From Saprospiraceae bacterium (GTDB taxonomy: Bacteria > Bacteroidota > Bacteroidia > Chitinophagales > Saprospiraceae): 33,900 nt of DNA. Both the position numbers and the translations under genes were made by a program. The notes beneath the pieces are model-generated. The model saw nothing but the letters and a program-made list of their open reading frames with translations, ran no database searches and was not told the origin of the DNA. Positions 1 to 8,989 of this stretch are shown in pieces. The stretch is taken from contig JANQFJ010000267.1 in assembly GCA_028277915.1 (NCBI GenBank), positions 1 through 33,900 on the forward strand, in the 5' to 3' direction. How positions within the stretch are numbered: the stretch's first letter is position 1; each line of letters begins with the position of its first letter.

Positions 1-7
1 CAAGGCA

Positions 8-1804
8 GTGAGGCATCTTATTATTGTTCTTTTAAATTTGGCCATTCCAGGAATCTTCTTGGCTCAGGGTAGCGGTATCCCTTTAGGAAATAACAGCTAT
101 CACATTATTGACCGACTTGAAATCAGAACAGGGCTTGAAATTCCTATTTTTACGGCGGTACAACCTTTTCGGAGAGGCGATGTCGCGGCTTACGCCATCA
201 AAGTTGACACTACTTTTAACAATATCACTTCAAAAGATCGTAACGATCTGTATTATATTTTTAAAGACAACAATGAGTGGCTTGGACAAAGCGAATATCA
301 AACAGCGCTGACCGGAAAAAACGAACCCGTGTATCAAAAAGTTTATGTTGATAGTACCAAAACTTTTTACAAACTGGTTTCTAGTCAAAATGTATCCAGC
401 CAAAACAGTAAATATTTCGTTACGACGAAAAAACCATTGCTAAAATTCTTTTATAAAACGCCAGCCAATTTTTTTGAATTAAATACTAAAGCATTTCAGA
501 TCAAGCTGAATCCAATATTCAATTTTAAAGCCGCTGCATCGAAGGATGACAAAACTGTTTTTCAGAACCAAAGGGGCGTCGAAATTCGTGGAGCAATTGA
601 TGACCGGCTATATTTTTACTCGAATATTCTGGAATCCCAGGCGCGTTTTCCCAATTATGTCAACCAACGAATTGATCGGGATTTTGCGATTCCGGGAGTT
701 GGCTTTTACAAAAACTATCAAAGTACGGTGGTGGACAGTCTTAATGGATATGATTTTTTATTGGCTCAGGGTTATGTTGGATTTAATGTTACGCGACATG
801 TCGGTATGCAATTGGGACACGGTCAGAATTTCATAGGGAATGGCTACCGTTCACTATTACTTTCAAATTTTGCGACGAATTATTTTTATTTAAAATTTAA
901 TACACGTGTGTGGAGGTTTCATTACCAAAATATTTTTGCGGAGATATCTGTGGAGTCAACTAATGAAGGAACTGGCTCAGGATTGGCACCAAAAAAATAC
1001 TTGGCAGCGCATTTTCTGGATTTTAAACTCACCAAAAATATGACCATCGGTTTGTTTGAAGCCGTTGTTTTTAGTAGGAATAATCAATTTGAACTGCAAT
1101 ATCTGAATCCCATTATTTTGTATCGGACTGTGGAACATTCGTTGGGCTCGCCCGACAACGTTTTACTCGGTTTAAATGGTAAATGGAATCTTTTCAAACG
1201 ATTTCAATTGTATGGTCAACTTATGTTGGATGAATTGAAATTTAGTGAGCTTCAAGATGGAAGTGGCTGGTGGGCGAACAAGTATGGTTTACAGGCTGGT
1301 CTGAAATATATCAACACTTTTGGCATTGACCATTTTGATACTCAATTTGAATTTAATATGGTCAGACCTTATACTTACACGCATAGGGATAGCTCGGCTG
1401 GTTATTCACATTTCAACCAGGAAATTGCACATCCTCGAGGCGCCAATTTCAGGGAATTCATCATTAAAGGTCGTTATCAGCCGATCAATAAATTGACAAT
1501 TGACGGCAGGATGATGTTCTTCGAATACGGAGAAGATGCGGACTCGACCAATTGGGGTGGTAATATTTTATTGCCTTACGAAACCAGAGAAATGGATTAC
1601 GGCAACGAAATCGGACAGGGAATCGGGACAAATACCTTTTTGGTAGGTGTTGATGTGAGTTATGAACTGTTTCACAATATTTATTTGGATCTGCATTATT
1701 TTTACAGGAAACAGGATAGTGCGGATCGTTCCAGAAATTTAATTACCAATTACTTTGGAGGAGGATTTCGGATGAATATTGCTAATCGGAGAGATGAGTA
1801 CTAA
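8..1804 (+). CDS. Predicted outer-membrane beta-barrel protein (Wzi/RemB-like)
   Basis: The 598-residue product starts with a hydrophobic signal-peptide-like stretch (residues 2-19, ending around FLAQG). The rest is rich in alternating aromatic and polar strands and ends in an aromatic residue (Tyr), as outer-membrane barrels do. The overall pattern resembles the Bacteroidota Wzi-like capsule-assembly and RemB gliding-protein families, where the protein sits in the outer membrane and helps hold or handle surface polysaccharide. That family call is from memory of the pattern, not an alignment. The start is a GTG only 7 bases into the window, so an upstream start outside the window cannot be excluded. 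It converges with cysN and is separated from it by a palindromic spacer. An unrelated porin-like barrel is the main alternative. Confidence 0.55.
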   Translation: MRHLIIVLLNLAIPGIFLAQGSGIPLGNNSYHIIDRLEIRTGLEIPIFTAVQPFRRGDVAAYAIKVDTTFNNITSKDRNDLYYIFKDNNEWLGQSEYQTALTGKNEPVYQKVYVDSTKTFYKLVSSQNVSSQNSKYFVTTKKPLLKFFYKTPANFFELNTKAFQIKLNPIFNFKAAASKDDKTVFQNQRGVEIRGAIDDRLYFYSNILESQARFPNYVNQRIDRDFAIPGVGFYKNYQSTVVDSLNGYDFLLAQGYVGFNVTRHVGMQLGHGQNFIGNGYRSLLLSNFATNYFYLKFNTRVWRFHYQNIFAEISVESTNEGTGSGLAPKKYLAAHFLDFKLTKNMTIGLFEAVVFSRNNQFELQYLNPIILYRTVEHSLGSPDNVLLGLNGKWNLFKRFQLYGQLMLDELKFSELQDGSGWWANKYGLQAGLKYINTFGIDHFDTQFEFNMVRPYTYTHRDSSAGYSHFNQEIAHPRGANFREFIIKGRYQPINKLTIDGRMMFFEYGEDADSTNWGGNILLPYETREMDYGNEIGQGIGTNTFLVGVDVSYELFHNIYLDLHYFYRKQDSADRSRNLITNYFGGGFRMNIANRRDEY

Positions 1805-1932
1805 AGGTTGGGACATTAAGAGGATTAAGTGGTTAAAGGGTTAGTTTTTTATTTTAAGAATCATTTGCTGAATAATTAACAACCTCATAGCTTTACTATC
1901 TCTTATCTTGCTAATCTTTTAACTACTTTAAT
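1805..1932. repeat. Convergent intergenic imperfect palindrome, possible bidirectional terminator
   Basis: This spacer lies between two convergent stop codons. A purine-rich left arm at 1824-1844 matches the reverse complement of a pyrimidine-rich right arm at 1911-1932, which ends exactly at the cysN stop codon. The differences are one inserted base and G/A changes that would form G-U pairs in a plus-strand transcript. A T-rich stretch (1845-1855) follows the left arm. The roughly 66-base loop is long for a classical terminator, so termination is inferred. The composition resembles the palindrome after metH. Confidence 0.45.
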
Positions 1933-3219
1933 TTAAATAATCATCCCGGCACCAACGGTTTCATTGCTTGCTTCATCGATGAAAATTAAGCTTCCTGTCG
2001 TTCTGTTCCGACGATAGATGTCATAGAAAAGCGGTTTGGTGGTTCGGAGCACAACTCTTGCAATGTCGTTCATTTTGATGGTTTTGTCTTCCAGGTTTCT
2101 GTGTAAAGAGTTGATATCCAGTTTGTAGCGGATCTCTTTTACGATGCATCTGGCTTCCTGCATGGTATGACGTAAAGTGTATTTTCCACTTAGCTGAAGT
2201 GGTCGTTTGCCGAGCCAACAAACCATAACTTCCAGGTCTTGCCGAACTTCCGGCGAATTGTTTTTTCGAACGATCATATCCCCCCGGCTGATATCGATTT
2301 CATCTTCCAGCAAAAGAGTCACTGACATAGGGGGAAAGGCTTCTATAATTTCTCCTTCAAAAGAATCGATTTTTGCAATTTTGGTAGTGAACCCCGATGG
2401 TAGAGCCATAACGGTGTCGCCTTTTTTGAAAACACCTCCAGCTACCCTGCCGGCATATCCACGGTAATCGTGAAATTTTTTTGTATTCGGACGAATGACA
2501 TATTGCACCGGAAATCGACAATCTATCAGGTTTTGGTCACTTCCGATGTGTACATTTTCCAAATAATATAAAAGCGTGGTGCCTTCGTACCAAGGCATTT
2601 TTGAAGATCGATCAACAACATTGTCACCATGTAGCGCTGATATCGGAATAAAATGAATGTCTTTTACATCGAGTTTAGCCGAAAATTGCGAAAATTCCTG
2701 CCGAATAGATTCAAAAACTGCTTTTTTATAATCCACCAAATCCATTTTGTTGATACAGATTACAAGGTGCGGAATTTGCAAAAGTGAAGCAATAAAAGCA
2801 TGTCGCCGGGTTTGTTCCACAATACCTTTTCGTGCATCAATTAAGATAAGAGCAACATTGGCAGTAGAGGCGCCAGTCACCATGTTTCGGGTATATTGAA
2901 TGTGGCCAGGTGTGTCAGCGATGATGAATTTTCGATGCGGAGTTGAAAAATACCGATAGGCTACATCAATTGTTATTCCCTGCTCGCGTTCGGCTCTGAG
3001 ACCATCCGTTAGCAGCGCCAGATTTACATGGTCTTCTCCTTTTCGTTCGCTGTATTTTTTGATAGCTTCATATTGGTCTTCATAAATGGATTTACAATCG
3101 TATAAAAGCCGGCCGATCAGCGTGCTTTTACCATCATCGACACTTCCTGCAGTCGTAAACCTGAGCAGTTCTTTGTTTTTAAAAATTGGAGCAGTTTTTT
3201 GTCCGTTTGTATATTTCAT
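1933..3219 (-). CDS. cysN: Sulfate adenylyltransferase subunit 1 (GTPase subunit)
   Basis: CysN is the GTP-hydrolysing subunit of ATP sulfurylase. With CysD it forms adenosine 5'-phosphosulfate from ATP and sulfate in the cytoplasm. The elongation-factor-like GTPase motifs are clear: P-loop GSVDDGKST (residues 25-33), DTPGH and NKMD, followed by EF-Tu-like beta-barrel domains. I place the start at the ATG at 3219, giving 428 residues, because the reading frame upstream of it runs into the end of cysD and lacks family similarity. From this ATG the gap to cysD is 25 bases and contains GAGG about a dozen bases before the start. It is the last gene of a cysC-cysD-cysN operon. The length fits forms without a fused CysC kinase; here CysC is a separate gene. 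Confidence 0.95.
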   Translation of the reverse strand: MKYTNGQKTAPIFKNKELLRFTTAGSVDDGKSTLIGRLLYDCKSIYEDQYEAIKKYSERKGEDHVNLALLTDGLRAEREQGITIDVAYRYFSTPHRKFIIADTPGHIQYTRNMVTGASTANVALILIDARKGIVEQTRRHAFIASLLQIPHLVICINKMDLVDYKKAVFESIRQEFSQFSAKLDVKDIHFIPISALHGDNVVDRSSKMPWYEGTTLLYYLENVHIGSDQNLIDCRFPVQYVIRPNTKKFHDYRGYAGRVAGGVFKKGDTVMALPSGFTTKIAKIDSFEGEIIEAFPPMSVTLLLEDEIDISRGDMIVRKNNSPEVRQDLEVMVCWLGKRPLQLSGKYTLRHTMQEARCIVKEIRYKLDINSLHRNLEDKTIKMNDIARVVLRTTKPLFYDIYRRNRTTGSLIFIDEASNETVGAGMII

Positions 3220-3244
3220 TTTAAAAAATCGTAAATCCTCATTT

Positions 3245-4150
3245 TTAAAAATAACCCTCCTTTTTTCGGTCTTCCATTGAAGTTTCGGACCGTTTGTCAT
3301 CTGCCCTGGCCACTCTTTCGGTTTGGCGGCTTGTTTCAATTTCAATGATCACCTTTTCAAGGGTGTCAGCATTAGATTCGACTGCACCCGTGCAGGTCAA
3401 GTCACCGATGGTGCGAAAGCGGACGGTCATTTCTTCAGTTTGCTCGTCATTCATTAGAGGCAAAAAATCTGAAGCAGCGAGGATAACTCCATTGCGGTTG
3501 ATGCAGTTTCTTTTGTGTGCAAGGTAAAGACTTGGCAATGCGATTTCTTCCTGTACCAGATACTGCCAAACGTCAAGTTCTGTCCAGTTGCTGATTGGAA
3601 AAACTCTGAAATGTTCGCCATAATTTTTTTTACCATTGTACAAATTCCATAATTCCGGCCGCTGATTTTTAGGATCCCATTGCCCGAATTCATCTCGGTG
3701 AGAAAAAAATCGTTCCTTAGCTCTTGATTTTTCTTCATCACGACGACCACCTCCCAACGCTGCATCAAAATTCTTTTTTTCAATTTCAGACAGCAAAACC
3801 GTGGTTTGGAGATTGTTTCGACTAGCATGAAAGCCTTTTTCCTCTGCGACGAGACCTTCGTCAATGGCCTCCTGAACAGAAGCAACGATGAGTTTAACAC
3901 CAAGTTTTTGGATCAGCTGGTCTCGAAATTCAAGGGTTTCCGGAAAATTGTGTCCGGTATCAATATGCAAAAAGGGAAAAGGAATTTTTGCAGGATAAAA
4001 AGCCTTTTGAGCCAGATATGCCATGAGAATGGAGTCCTTTCCGCCTGAAAATAACAACACTGGATTTTCAAACTGAGCAGCCACCTCCCGAATGACAAAA
4101 ATCGATTCGGCTTCCAGCGCCTTTAAGTGATTTAAATGGTAGTTTCCCAT
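3245..4150 (-). CDS. cysD: Sulfate adenylyltransferase subunit 2
   Basis: CysD is the catalytic ATP sulfurylase subunit that adenylylates sulfate; it works as a complex with CysN. The 301-residue product has the family's usual length (E. coli CysD is 302). It carries the PP-loop ATP-pyrophosphatase motif SGGKDS at residues 35-40 and the conserved GGGRRDEEKSRAKER segment in the middle. The ATG lies one base after the cysC stop codon, so translation of the two is probably coupled. No PAPS reductase (cysH) or sulfite reductase gene is in view. The window therefore does not show whether the product feeds cysteine synthesis or sulfotransferases. Confidence 0.96.
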   Translation of the reverse strand: MGNYHLNHLKALEAESIFVIREVAAQFENPVLLFSGGKDSILMAYLAQKAFYPAKIPFPFLHIDTGHNFPETLEFRDQLIQKLGVKLIVASVQEAIDEGLVAEEKGFHASRNNLQTTVLLSEIEKKNFDAALGGGRRDEEKSRAKERFFSHRDEFGQWDPKNQRPELWNLYNGKKNYGEHFRVFPISNWTELDVWQYLVQEEIALPSLYLAHKRNCINRNGVILAASDFLPLMNDEQTEEMTVRFRTIGDLTCTGAVESNADTLEKVIIEIETSRQTERVARADDKRSETSMEDRKKEGYF

Positions 4151-4151
4151 G

Positions 4152-4748
4152 TCAGTATTTTATTAGCGGCAAAATAAAATCAAAAATCTTGTTTACACTT
4201 TCTTGAATCGATAATCTGTCGGACCGGATTTCCAAATCCGGATTTTCAGGAACTTCAAATAGAGAATCAACTCCAGTGAATCCTTTGATTTCTCCTTTCC
4301 GGGCTTTTTTGTAGAGCCCTTTGATATCTCGTTTTTCACAAACTTCGAGCGGAGCATTGACGAAAATTTTAATAAAATCCTCCTTTCCAATTATTGATTT
4401 TGCCAGATCTCGTAAAGCCTTTGTTGGAGTGATAAATGCGTTGATGGTTATAATCCCGTTTTTTAAATATAAACTGGCAATTTCGGCAATCCGGCGGATG
4501 TTTTCCTGGCGGTCATCCATTGAAAAACCAAGATCGGAGTTGATTCCATTTCGGATATTGTCGCCGTCCAGGACTTGCACAAAAAATCCTTCATTAAACA
4601 ATTTTCGCTCAAGATGCTGGGCTATAGTGCTTTTTCCGGAGCCAGACAAACCAGTCAACCACAAGGCTTTGCTTCTTTGATTAAGCCATTGTTCTCTTTC
4701 GCTTCTTTTCATCAATCGATCAAATATGGGGTGAATATTTTTTTCCAA
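4152..4748 (-). CDS. cysC: Adenylylsulfate kinase (APS kinase)
   Basis: CysC phosphorylates adenosine 5'-phosphosulfate at the 3' position to give PAPS, the substrate for PAPS reductase and for sulfotransferases. The Walker A motif GLSGSGKST is at residues 33-41, followed by the family's DGDNIR motif and the FIKIFVNAPLEVCEKRD region. The start used here is TTG at 4748. It keeps an N-terminal segment (ENIHPIFDRL) that I recall from related Bacteroidota CysC proteins. An in-frame ATG at 4712 would give a protein 12 residues shorter. First gene of the cysC-cysD-cysN operon, with a good -7 promoter element just upstream. Confidence 0.93.
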   Translation of the reverse strand: MEKNIHPIFDRLMKRSEREQWLNQRSKALWLTGLSGSGKSTIAQHLERKLFNEGFFVQVLDGDNIRNGINSDLGFSMDDRQENIRRIAEIASLYLKNGIITINAFITPTKALRDLAKSIIGKEDFIKIFVNAPLEVCEKRDIKGLYKKARKGEIKGFTGVDSLFEVPENPDLEIRSDRLSIQESVNKIFDFILPLIKY

Positions 4749-4769
4749 TCATCTATTTGTTTAGCGGCT

Positions 4770-4777
4770 CAAAAGTA
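4770..4777 (-). promoter_or_regulatory. Candidate -7 promoter element for the cysCDN operon
   Basis: On the minus strand this reads TACTTTTG, an exact match to the Bacteroidota -7 consensus TAnnTTTG, about 21 bases before the cysC TTG start. The same octamer precedes the polysaccharide export gene. I see no convincing -33 TTTG at the usual distance. A very short leader is implied. Confidence 0.5.
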
Positions 4778-4889
4778 AGATCTTTTAAAATGATAAACTG
4801 TTTTAGTCGTTCTTAAATCATCTGTATTATTTACCGAATTAAACTTTTATAAAATTAAAAAGGTTATTCTACTTTAGTTGGATTATTTC

Positions 4890-4897
4890 TAATTTTG
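4890..4897 (+). promoter_or_regulatory. Candidate -7 promoter element for metH
   Basis: TAATTTTG matches TAnnTTTG exactly and lies 29 bases before the metH ATG, leaving a leader of roughly 25 bases. No clear -33 element is visible. No cobalamin or SAM riboswitch structure can be fitted into so short a leader. The 178-base spacer therefore seems to hold two divergent promoters and little else. Confidence 0.45.
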
Positions 4898-4926
4898 TAC
4901 ACTCAATAATTCCAATCAATCGGTTT

Positions 4927-7900
4927 ATGCACAATACCCGCAAAGATATTAGAGAAATCGTAAAAGACCGAATCCTTGTCCTCGACGGAGCAATGGGGAC
5001 AATGATCCAGGAATATCAGCTTGAGGAAAAGGATTACAGAGGGGAGCGATATGCTGATTTTCACAAAGAGATAAAAGGAAATAATGACCTTCTTTCGATC
5101 ACACAACCAAAGGTCATCGAAGCCATTCACAAGGCATATTTGGAAGCAGGATCGGATATTATCGAGACCAATACTTTCAGTGCAACGGCAATAGCGCAAG
5201 CAGATTATGAAATGGAAGATTTAGCTTATGAAATTAACCTGCAATCTGCCAGAATAGCTCGCAAAGCCGCTGATGATTACATAAAACTCACACCGGATAA
5301 ACCACGTTTCGTTGCAGGAGCATTGGGCCCTACCAACCGTACAGCTTCCATCTCTCCGGATGTGAATGACCCTTCTTTTCGTAATATCACTTTTGATCAA
5401 CTGGTTGATGCCTATTATGACCAGGCCAGAGGATTGTTTGACGGAGGAGTGGATGTTTTATTAGTTGAAACAAGTTTTGATACCCTTAACGCCAAAGCAG
5501 CACTTTTCGCCATCGATAAACTTTTTGAAGAATATGGCAAAAAACTACCGGTGATGGTTTCCGGAACAATCACTGATGCCAGTGGCCGAACACTTTCAGG
5601 TCAGACCGTTGAAGCATTTTGGATTTCTGTCAATCACATGAATCTTTTCAGTGTCGGACTCAATTGTGCTTTGGGAGCGAAAGAAATGCGTTCGTATATT
5701 GAAACCCTTTCGCAAATTGCGGACTGTAGTGTCAGTGCTTATCCAAATGCTGGCTTGCCCAATGAATTTGGAGAATATGATCAGAATCCGGATGAAATGA
5801 AAAAGTACATCGCAGATTTTGTCTCAAGCGGTTTTGTGAACATCATCGGCGGGTGCTGCGGTACAACTCCTGATCATGTCAGGGCTATGGCAGAAGCAGT
5901 CAAAGGAAGTGCTCCACGGAAAATTCCTAAAATCAAAAAATACACAGAATTGAGCGGTTTAGAACCACTGGTAATGCGGCCCGGAATAAATTTTGTCAAT
6001 GTTGGTGAACGTACAAATGTGACCGGATCCCGCAAATTTGCAAGATTGATTAAGTCAGGAGATTATGCTGAAGCTCTTACTGTGGCACAACATCAGGTGG
6101 ATGGTGGTGCCCAAATTATTGATGTCAACATGGATGAAGGATTGCTGGATGCTGAAAAGGAAATGACCACTTTTTTGAATATGCTGGCGACAGAACCGGA
6201 TATCGCAAAGTTGCCTGTTATGATCGATTCTTCGAAATTCAATGTCATCGAAGCTGGTTTGAAATGCATCCAGGGAAAGTGTGTGGTCAATTCCATTTCC
6301 ATGAAAGAAGGAGAGGAAGAATTTATCCGTCAGGCAAAATTGGTCCGACGATATGGAGCAGCAGCGATTGTAATGGCTTTTGATGAAAAAGGACAGGCAG
6401 ATACCATCAAAAGGAAAGTTGAAATCTGTGAAAGAGCCTATAAAATTTTGGTTGAAAAAGCCGGATTCAAACCTCACGATATCATTTTTGACCCAAATAT
6501 TTTTGCTGTTGCCACGGGAATTGAAGAGCATAATGAATATGCGATCAACTTTATCGAAGCTACTCGACAAATTAAGGAACGCTGCCCCGGTGCAAAAGTG
6601 AGCGGAGGAGTAAGTAATATTTCATTTTCTTTCCGTGGGAATAATGTCGTTCGTGAAGCCATGCATTCTGCTTTTTTGTATCATGCCATTCAAGCTGGAA
6701 TGGATATGGGGATAGTGAATGCTGGAATGATTGAGGTTTACGAGGAGATACCAAAAGATCTACTCACACTCGTAGAAGATGTTTTGTTCAATCGCAAAAA
6801 AGATGCTACCGAAGCGCTTACCAATTACGCAGAGCGGGTAAAAGGAGGCGGGCGAACTGTCCAAAAGGATTTGTCCTGGCGAGAAGGAACTGTTGAAGAA
6901 CGTCTTTCTCATGCATTGGTTAAAGGAATCACTGAATTTATTGATGAAGATACTGAAGAGGCCCGTCAAAAATATCCAGCGCCGTTACAGGTAATTGAAG
7001 GCCCACTGATGGATGGAATGAACGTCGTTGGTGATCTTTTTGGCTCCGGGAAAATGTTTTTACCGCAAGTTGTGAAAAGTGCCCGTGTGATGAAAAAATC
7101 TGTGGCAATCCTTACTCCTTATATTGAAGCAGAAAAAGCTGGAAATGCTGGTAGTTCAAAAGGAAAAATCTTGTTGGCTACTGTCAAAGGCGATGTGCAT
7201 GATATTGGAAAAAATATCGTGGGAGTAGTTTTGGGTTGCAATAATTTCGAGATTATCGATCTCGGAGTCATGGTTTCGGCAGATAAAATATTGAGAGTCG
7301 CAAAAGAAGAAAATGTTGACATTATTGGATTGAGTGGATTGATTACTCCTTCATTGGACGAAATGGTTCATGTAGCCAAAGAAATGGAACGTCTTGGTTT
7401 CAGTATTCCACTGCTAATTGGTGGAGCTACGACCTCTAAAACGCATACTGCTGTTAAAATCGAACCTCAGTATAGTCATATAACAGCTCATGTCTTGGAT
7501 GCTTCGCGGGCTGTGGCTGTTGCAAGTGCTTTGGTCAGCAGGAATGAAAAAAATAAAACCGAATTTGTTGAAGGATTAAAAAAAGAATATGCTCGGGTAA
7601 GACAGTTACGAGGTAATCGAAAATCCAACAAAAAATATCTTACATTAAGACAAGCACGTGAGAATAAAATCCATATTGACTGGAACAATTATACGCCTCC
7701 AAAACCTGAATTTACCGGCGTTAAAGTTTTTGAAAAATACAGTTTGGAAGAACTTTCGGAGTACATTGACTGGACTCCCTTCTTTTCAACCTGGCAGCTA
7801 AGAGGTAAGTTTCCTGAAATTCTAAATAATGAAATCGTCGGAGAGGAAGCGCAAAAATTGTATAATGATGCCAGGAGTATGTTACGACAGATCATTGATG

Positions 7901-8616
7901 AACAATGGCTTACAGCGAATGCTGTCATGGGAATTTTTCCGGCCAACAGCACAGGTGATGATATTGAAATCTATGCAAATGGCGATCGAAAAGAAATTAA
8001 GGCCACGATTCATCATCTTCGTCAACAACGCAAAAAAGCCCCCGGTCAGTTTAATAACTGCCTCGCAGACTTTACCGCTCCAAAAGATAGCAGTCTTTCG
8101 GACCACGTTGGTGCTTTTGCTGTGACAGCCGGTATAGGTATTGAAAAATGGATCAATAAATTTGAAAAAGAACATGATGATTACAGCGCCATTATGTTGA
8201 AAGCTTTGGCAGATCGCCTTGCTGAAGCTTTTGCTGAGCGAATGCATGAACGTGTCAGGAAAGAATTTTGGGCCTATGCCAATGGCGAAAACCTGGACAA
8301 TGAATCGCTGATTGCGGAAAAATACGTTGGTATTCGCCCGGCACCAGGCTATCCTGCTTGTCCCGAACACACTGAAAAGAGAACTTTGTTTGATTTGTTA
8401 ACGGTGGAAAAAAATATTGGAATCGAACTCACCAAAAGTTTCGCTATGTATCCGGCGGCTTCAGTGAGCGGTTGGTATATTGCACACCCCGAATCAAAAT
8501 ATTTTGGCCTCGGAGAAATTGCAAAAGATCAGATTGAAGACTACGCTGAACGCAAAAACATGAGTGTGGAAGAAGTGGAATATTGGTTGGCACCTGTGTT
8601 AAATTATGACGTATAA
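4927..8616 (+). CDS. metH: Cobalamin-dependent methionine synthase
   Basis: MetH transfers the methyl group of 5-methyltetrahydrofolate to homocysteine through methylcobalamin, giving methionine. All four modules are present. The homocysteine domain (about 1-325) has zinc ligands Cys247, Cys310 and Cys311. The folate domain (about 350-620) has [13 protein letters not shown]. The cobalamin cap and binding domains (about 650-880) have DVHDIGKN, whose His758 would be the lower cobalt ligand. The C-terminal SAM-dependent reactivation domain has [15 protein letters not shown]. At 1229 residues it is essentially the length of E. coli MetH (1227) and appears intact. It is divergent from cysCDN, so sulfur activation and methionine synthesis sit side by side. 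The start ATG lacks an obvious Shine-Dalgarno sequence, as is usual in this phylum. Confidence 0.98.
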   Translation: MHNTRKDIREIVKDRILVLDGAMGTMIQEYQLEEKDYRGERYADFHKEIKGNNDLLSITQPKVIEAIHKAYLEAGSDIIETNTFSATAIAQADYEMEDLAYEINLQSARIARKAADDYIKLTPDKPRFVAGALGPTNRTASISPDVNDPSFRNITFDQLVDAYYDQARGLFDGGVDVLLVETSFDTLNAKAALFAIDKLFEEYGKKLPVMVSGTITDASGRTLSGQTVEAFWISVNHMNLFSVGLNCALGAKEMRSYIETLSQIADCSVSAYPNAGLPNEFGEYDQNPDEMKKYIADFVSSGFVNIIGGCCGTTPDHVRAMAEAVKGSAPRKIPKIKKYTELSGLEPLVMRPGINFVNVGERTNVTGSRKFARLIKSGDYAEALTVAQHQVDGGAQIIDVNMDEGLLDAEKEMTTFLNMLATEPDIAKLPVMIDSSKFNVIEAGLKCIQGKCVVNSISMKEGEEEFIRQAKLVRRYGAAAIVMAFDEKGQADTIKRKVEICERAYKILVEKAGFKPHDIIFDPNIFAVATGIEEHNEYAINFIEATRQIKERCPGAKVSGGVSNISFSFRGNNVVREAMHSAFLYHAIQAGMDMGIVNAGMIEVYEEIPKDLLTLVEDVLFNRKKDATEALTNYAERVKGGGRTVQKDLSWREGTVEERLSHALVKGITEFIDEDTEEARQKYPAPLQVIEGPLMDGMNVVGDLFGSGKMFLPQVVKSARVMKKSVAILTPYIEAEKAGNAGSSKGKILLATVKGDVHDIGKNIVGVVLGCNNFEIIDLGVMVSADKILRVAKEENVDIIGLSGLITPSLDEMVHVAKEMERLGFSIPLLIGGATTSKTHTAVKIEPQYSHITAHVLDASRAVAVASALVSRNEKNKTEFVEGLKKEYARVRQLRGNRKSNKKYLTLRQARENKIHIDWNNYTPPKPEFTGVKVFEKYSLEELSEYIDWTPFFSTWQLRGKFPEILNNEIVGEEAQKLYNDARSMLRQIIDEQWLTANAVMGIFPANSTGDDIEIYANGDRKEIKATIHHLRQQRKKAPGQFNNCLADFTAPKDSSLSDHVGAFAVTAGIGIEKWINKFEKEHDDYSAIMLKALADRLAEAFAERMHERVRKEFWAYANGENLDNESLIAEKYVGIRPAPGYPACPEHTEKRTLFDLLTVEKNIGIELTKSFAMYPAASVSGWYIAHPESKYFGLGEIAKDQIEDYAERKNMSVEEVEYWLAPVLNYDV

Positions 8617-8617
8617 G

Positions 8618-8715
8618 GATGGAGGACGAAGTAAAGGAAAAGGGAAAATGGAGGAAGTGGGATGCAATATCGCTATCTCCTCTGTCTTTCTCCGTCCTCC
8701 CTCTTCCACTTTCTT
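8618..8715. repeat. Purine/pyrimidine imperfect palindrome after metH
   Basis: Directly after the metH stop comes a run made almost only of A and G (8618-8662), then a short mixed loop, then a run made almost only of C and T (about 8677-8715). GGAGGACG at 8621-8628 pairs exactly with CGTCCTCC at 8693-8700, and neighbouring blocks pair imperfectly. A plus-strand transcript could fold into a long imperfect hairpin. No T-tract follows, so a simple intrinsic terminator is not supported. It may be an mRNA 3'-end structure or a degenerate dispersed repeat. Confidence 0.55.
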
Positions 8716-8930
8716 CCATTCATATGTTAATATTTTTTCATTTTTCAAAGTTTTGATTTAATATTGCAATGCAATTCATTGAATCTGTTTTCGTCCTCGC
8801 CAGGTTCTAAAAATTTATTTAAATACTAAGTTGAATCAATTTTCCACTATGGAAATAGTTACCTAAATGCCAATCGTGTTTTTTATAAATAAATTAAGGC
8901 AATGAATTATATGTAAATGACAGAATTAAT
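8716..8930. other. AT-rich non-coding spacer upstream of the polysaccharide export genes
   Basis: I find no credible gene here. The stretch holds two small palindromes: ATTGCAATGCAAT at 8763-8775, and TTTCCA-CTA-TGGAAA at 8841-8855. The second has the shape of a small operator and lies about 75 bases upstream of the -7 element of the next gene. Neither recurs elsewhere in the window that I could see, so a regulatory role is only a guess. Confidence 0.3.
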
Positions 8931-8938
8931 TACTTTTG
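8931..8938 (+). promoter_or_regulatory. Candidate -7 promoter element for the polysaccharide export operon
   Basis: TACTTTTG matches TAnnTTTG exactly and is identical to the element in front of cysC. It ends 51 bases before the ATG at 8990. Its last three bases are the TTG that would otherwise be read as an upstream start. That overlap argues that translation begins at 8990, not at 8936. No good -33 element was seen. Confidence 0.55.
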
Positions 8939-8989
8939 CCAAAATTTTTAATTAAAAAACAAAAACAGATTGGTCAAACGCACAATTAC

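Noticed and set aside
3220..3345. 42-residue extension of CysN into cysD
   Set aside because: The segment is out-of-frame cysD coding sequence, and the ATG at 3219 gives the usual CysN N-terminus.
4778..4926. Cobalamin or SAM riboswitch upstream of metH
   Set aside because: The predicted leader after the -7 element is only about 25 bases, and I saw no conserved riboswitch core in the spacer.
6055..6570. 171-codon open frame on the minus strand within metH
   Set aside because: It is antisense to conserved folate-domain sequence, has no recognisable motifs, and metH is intact over it. The same holds for 7882-8370 minus.
8936..8989. TTG-initiated 18-codon extension of the SLBB exporter
   Set aside because: The TTG is part of a perfect -7 promoter element, and a clean signal peptide begins at the ATG at 8990.
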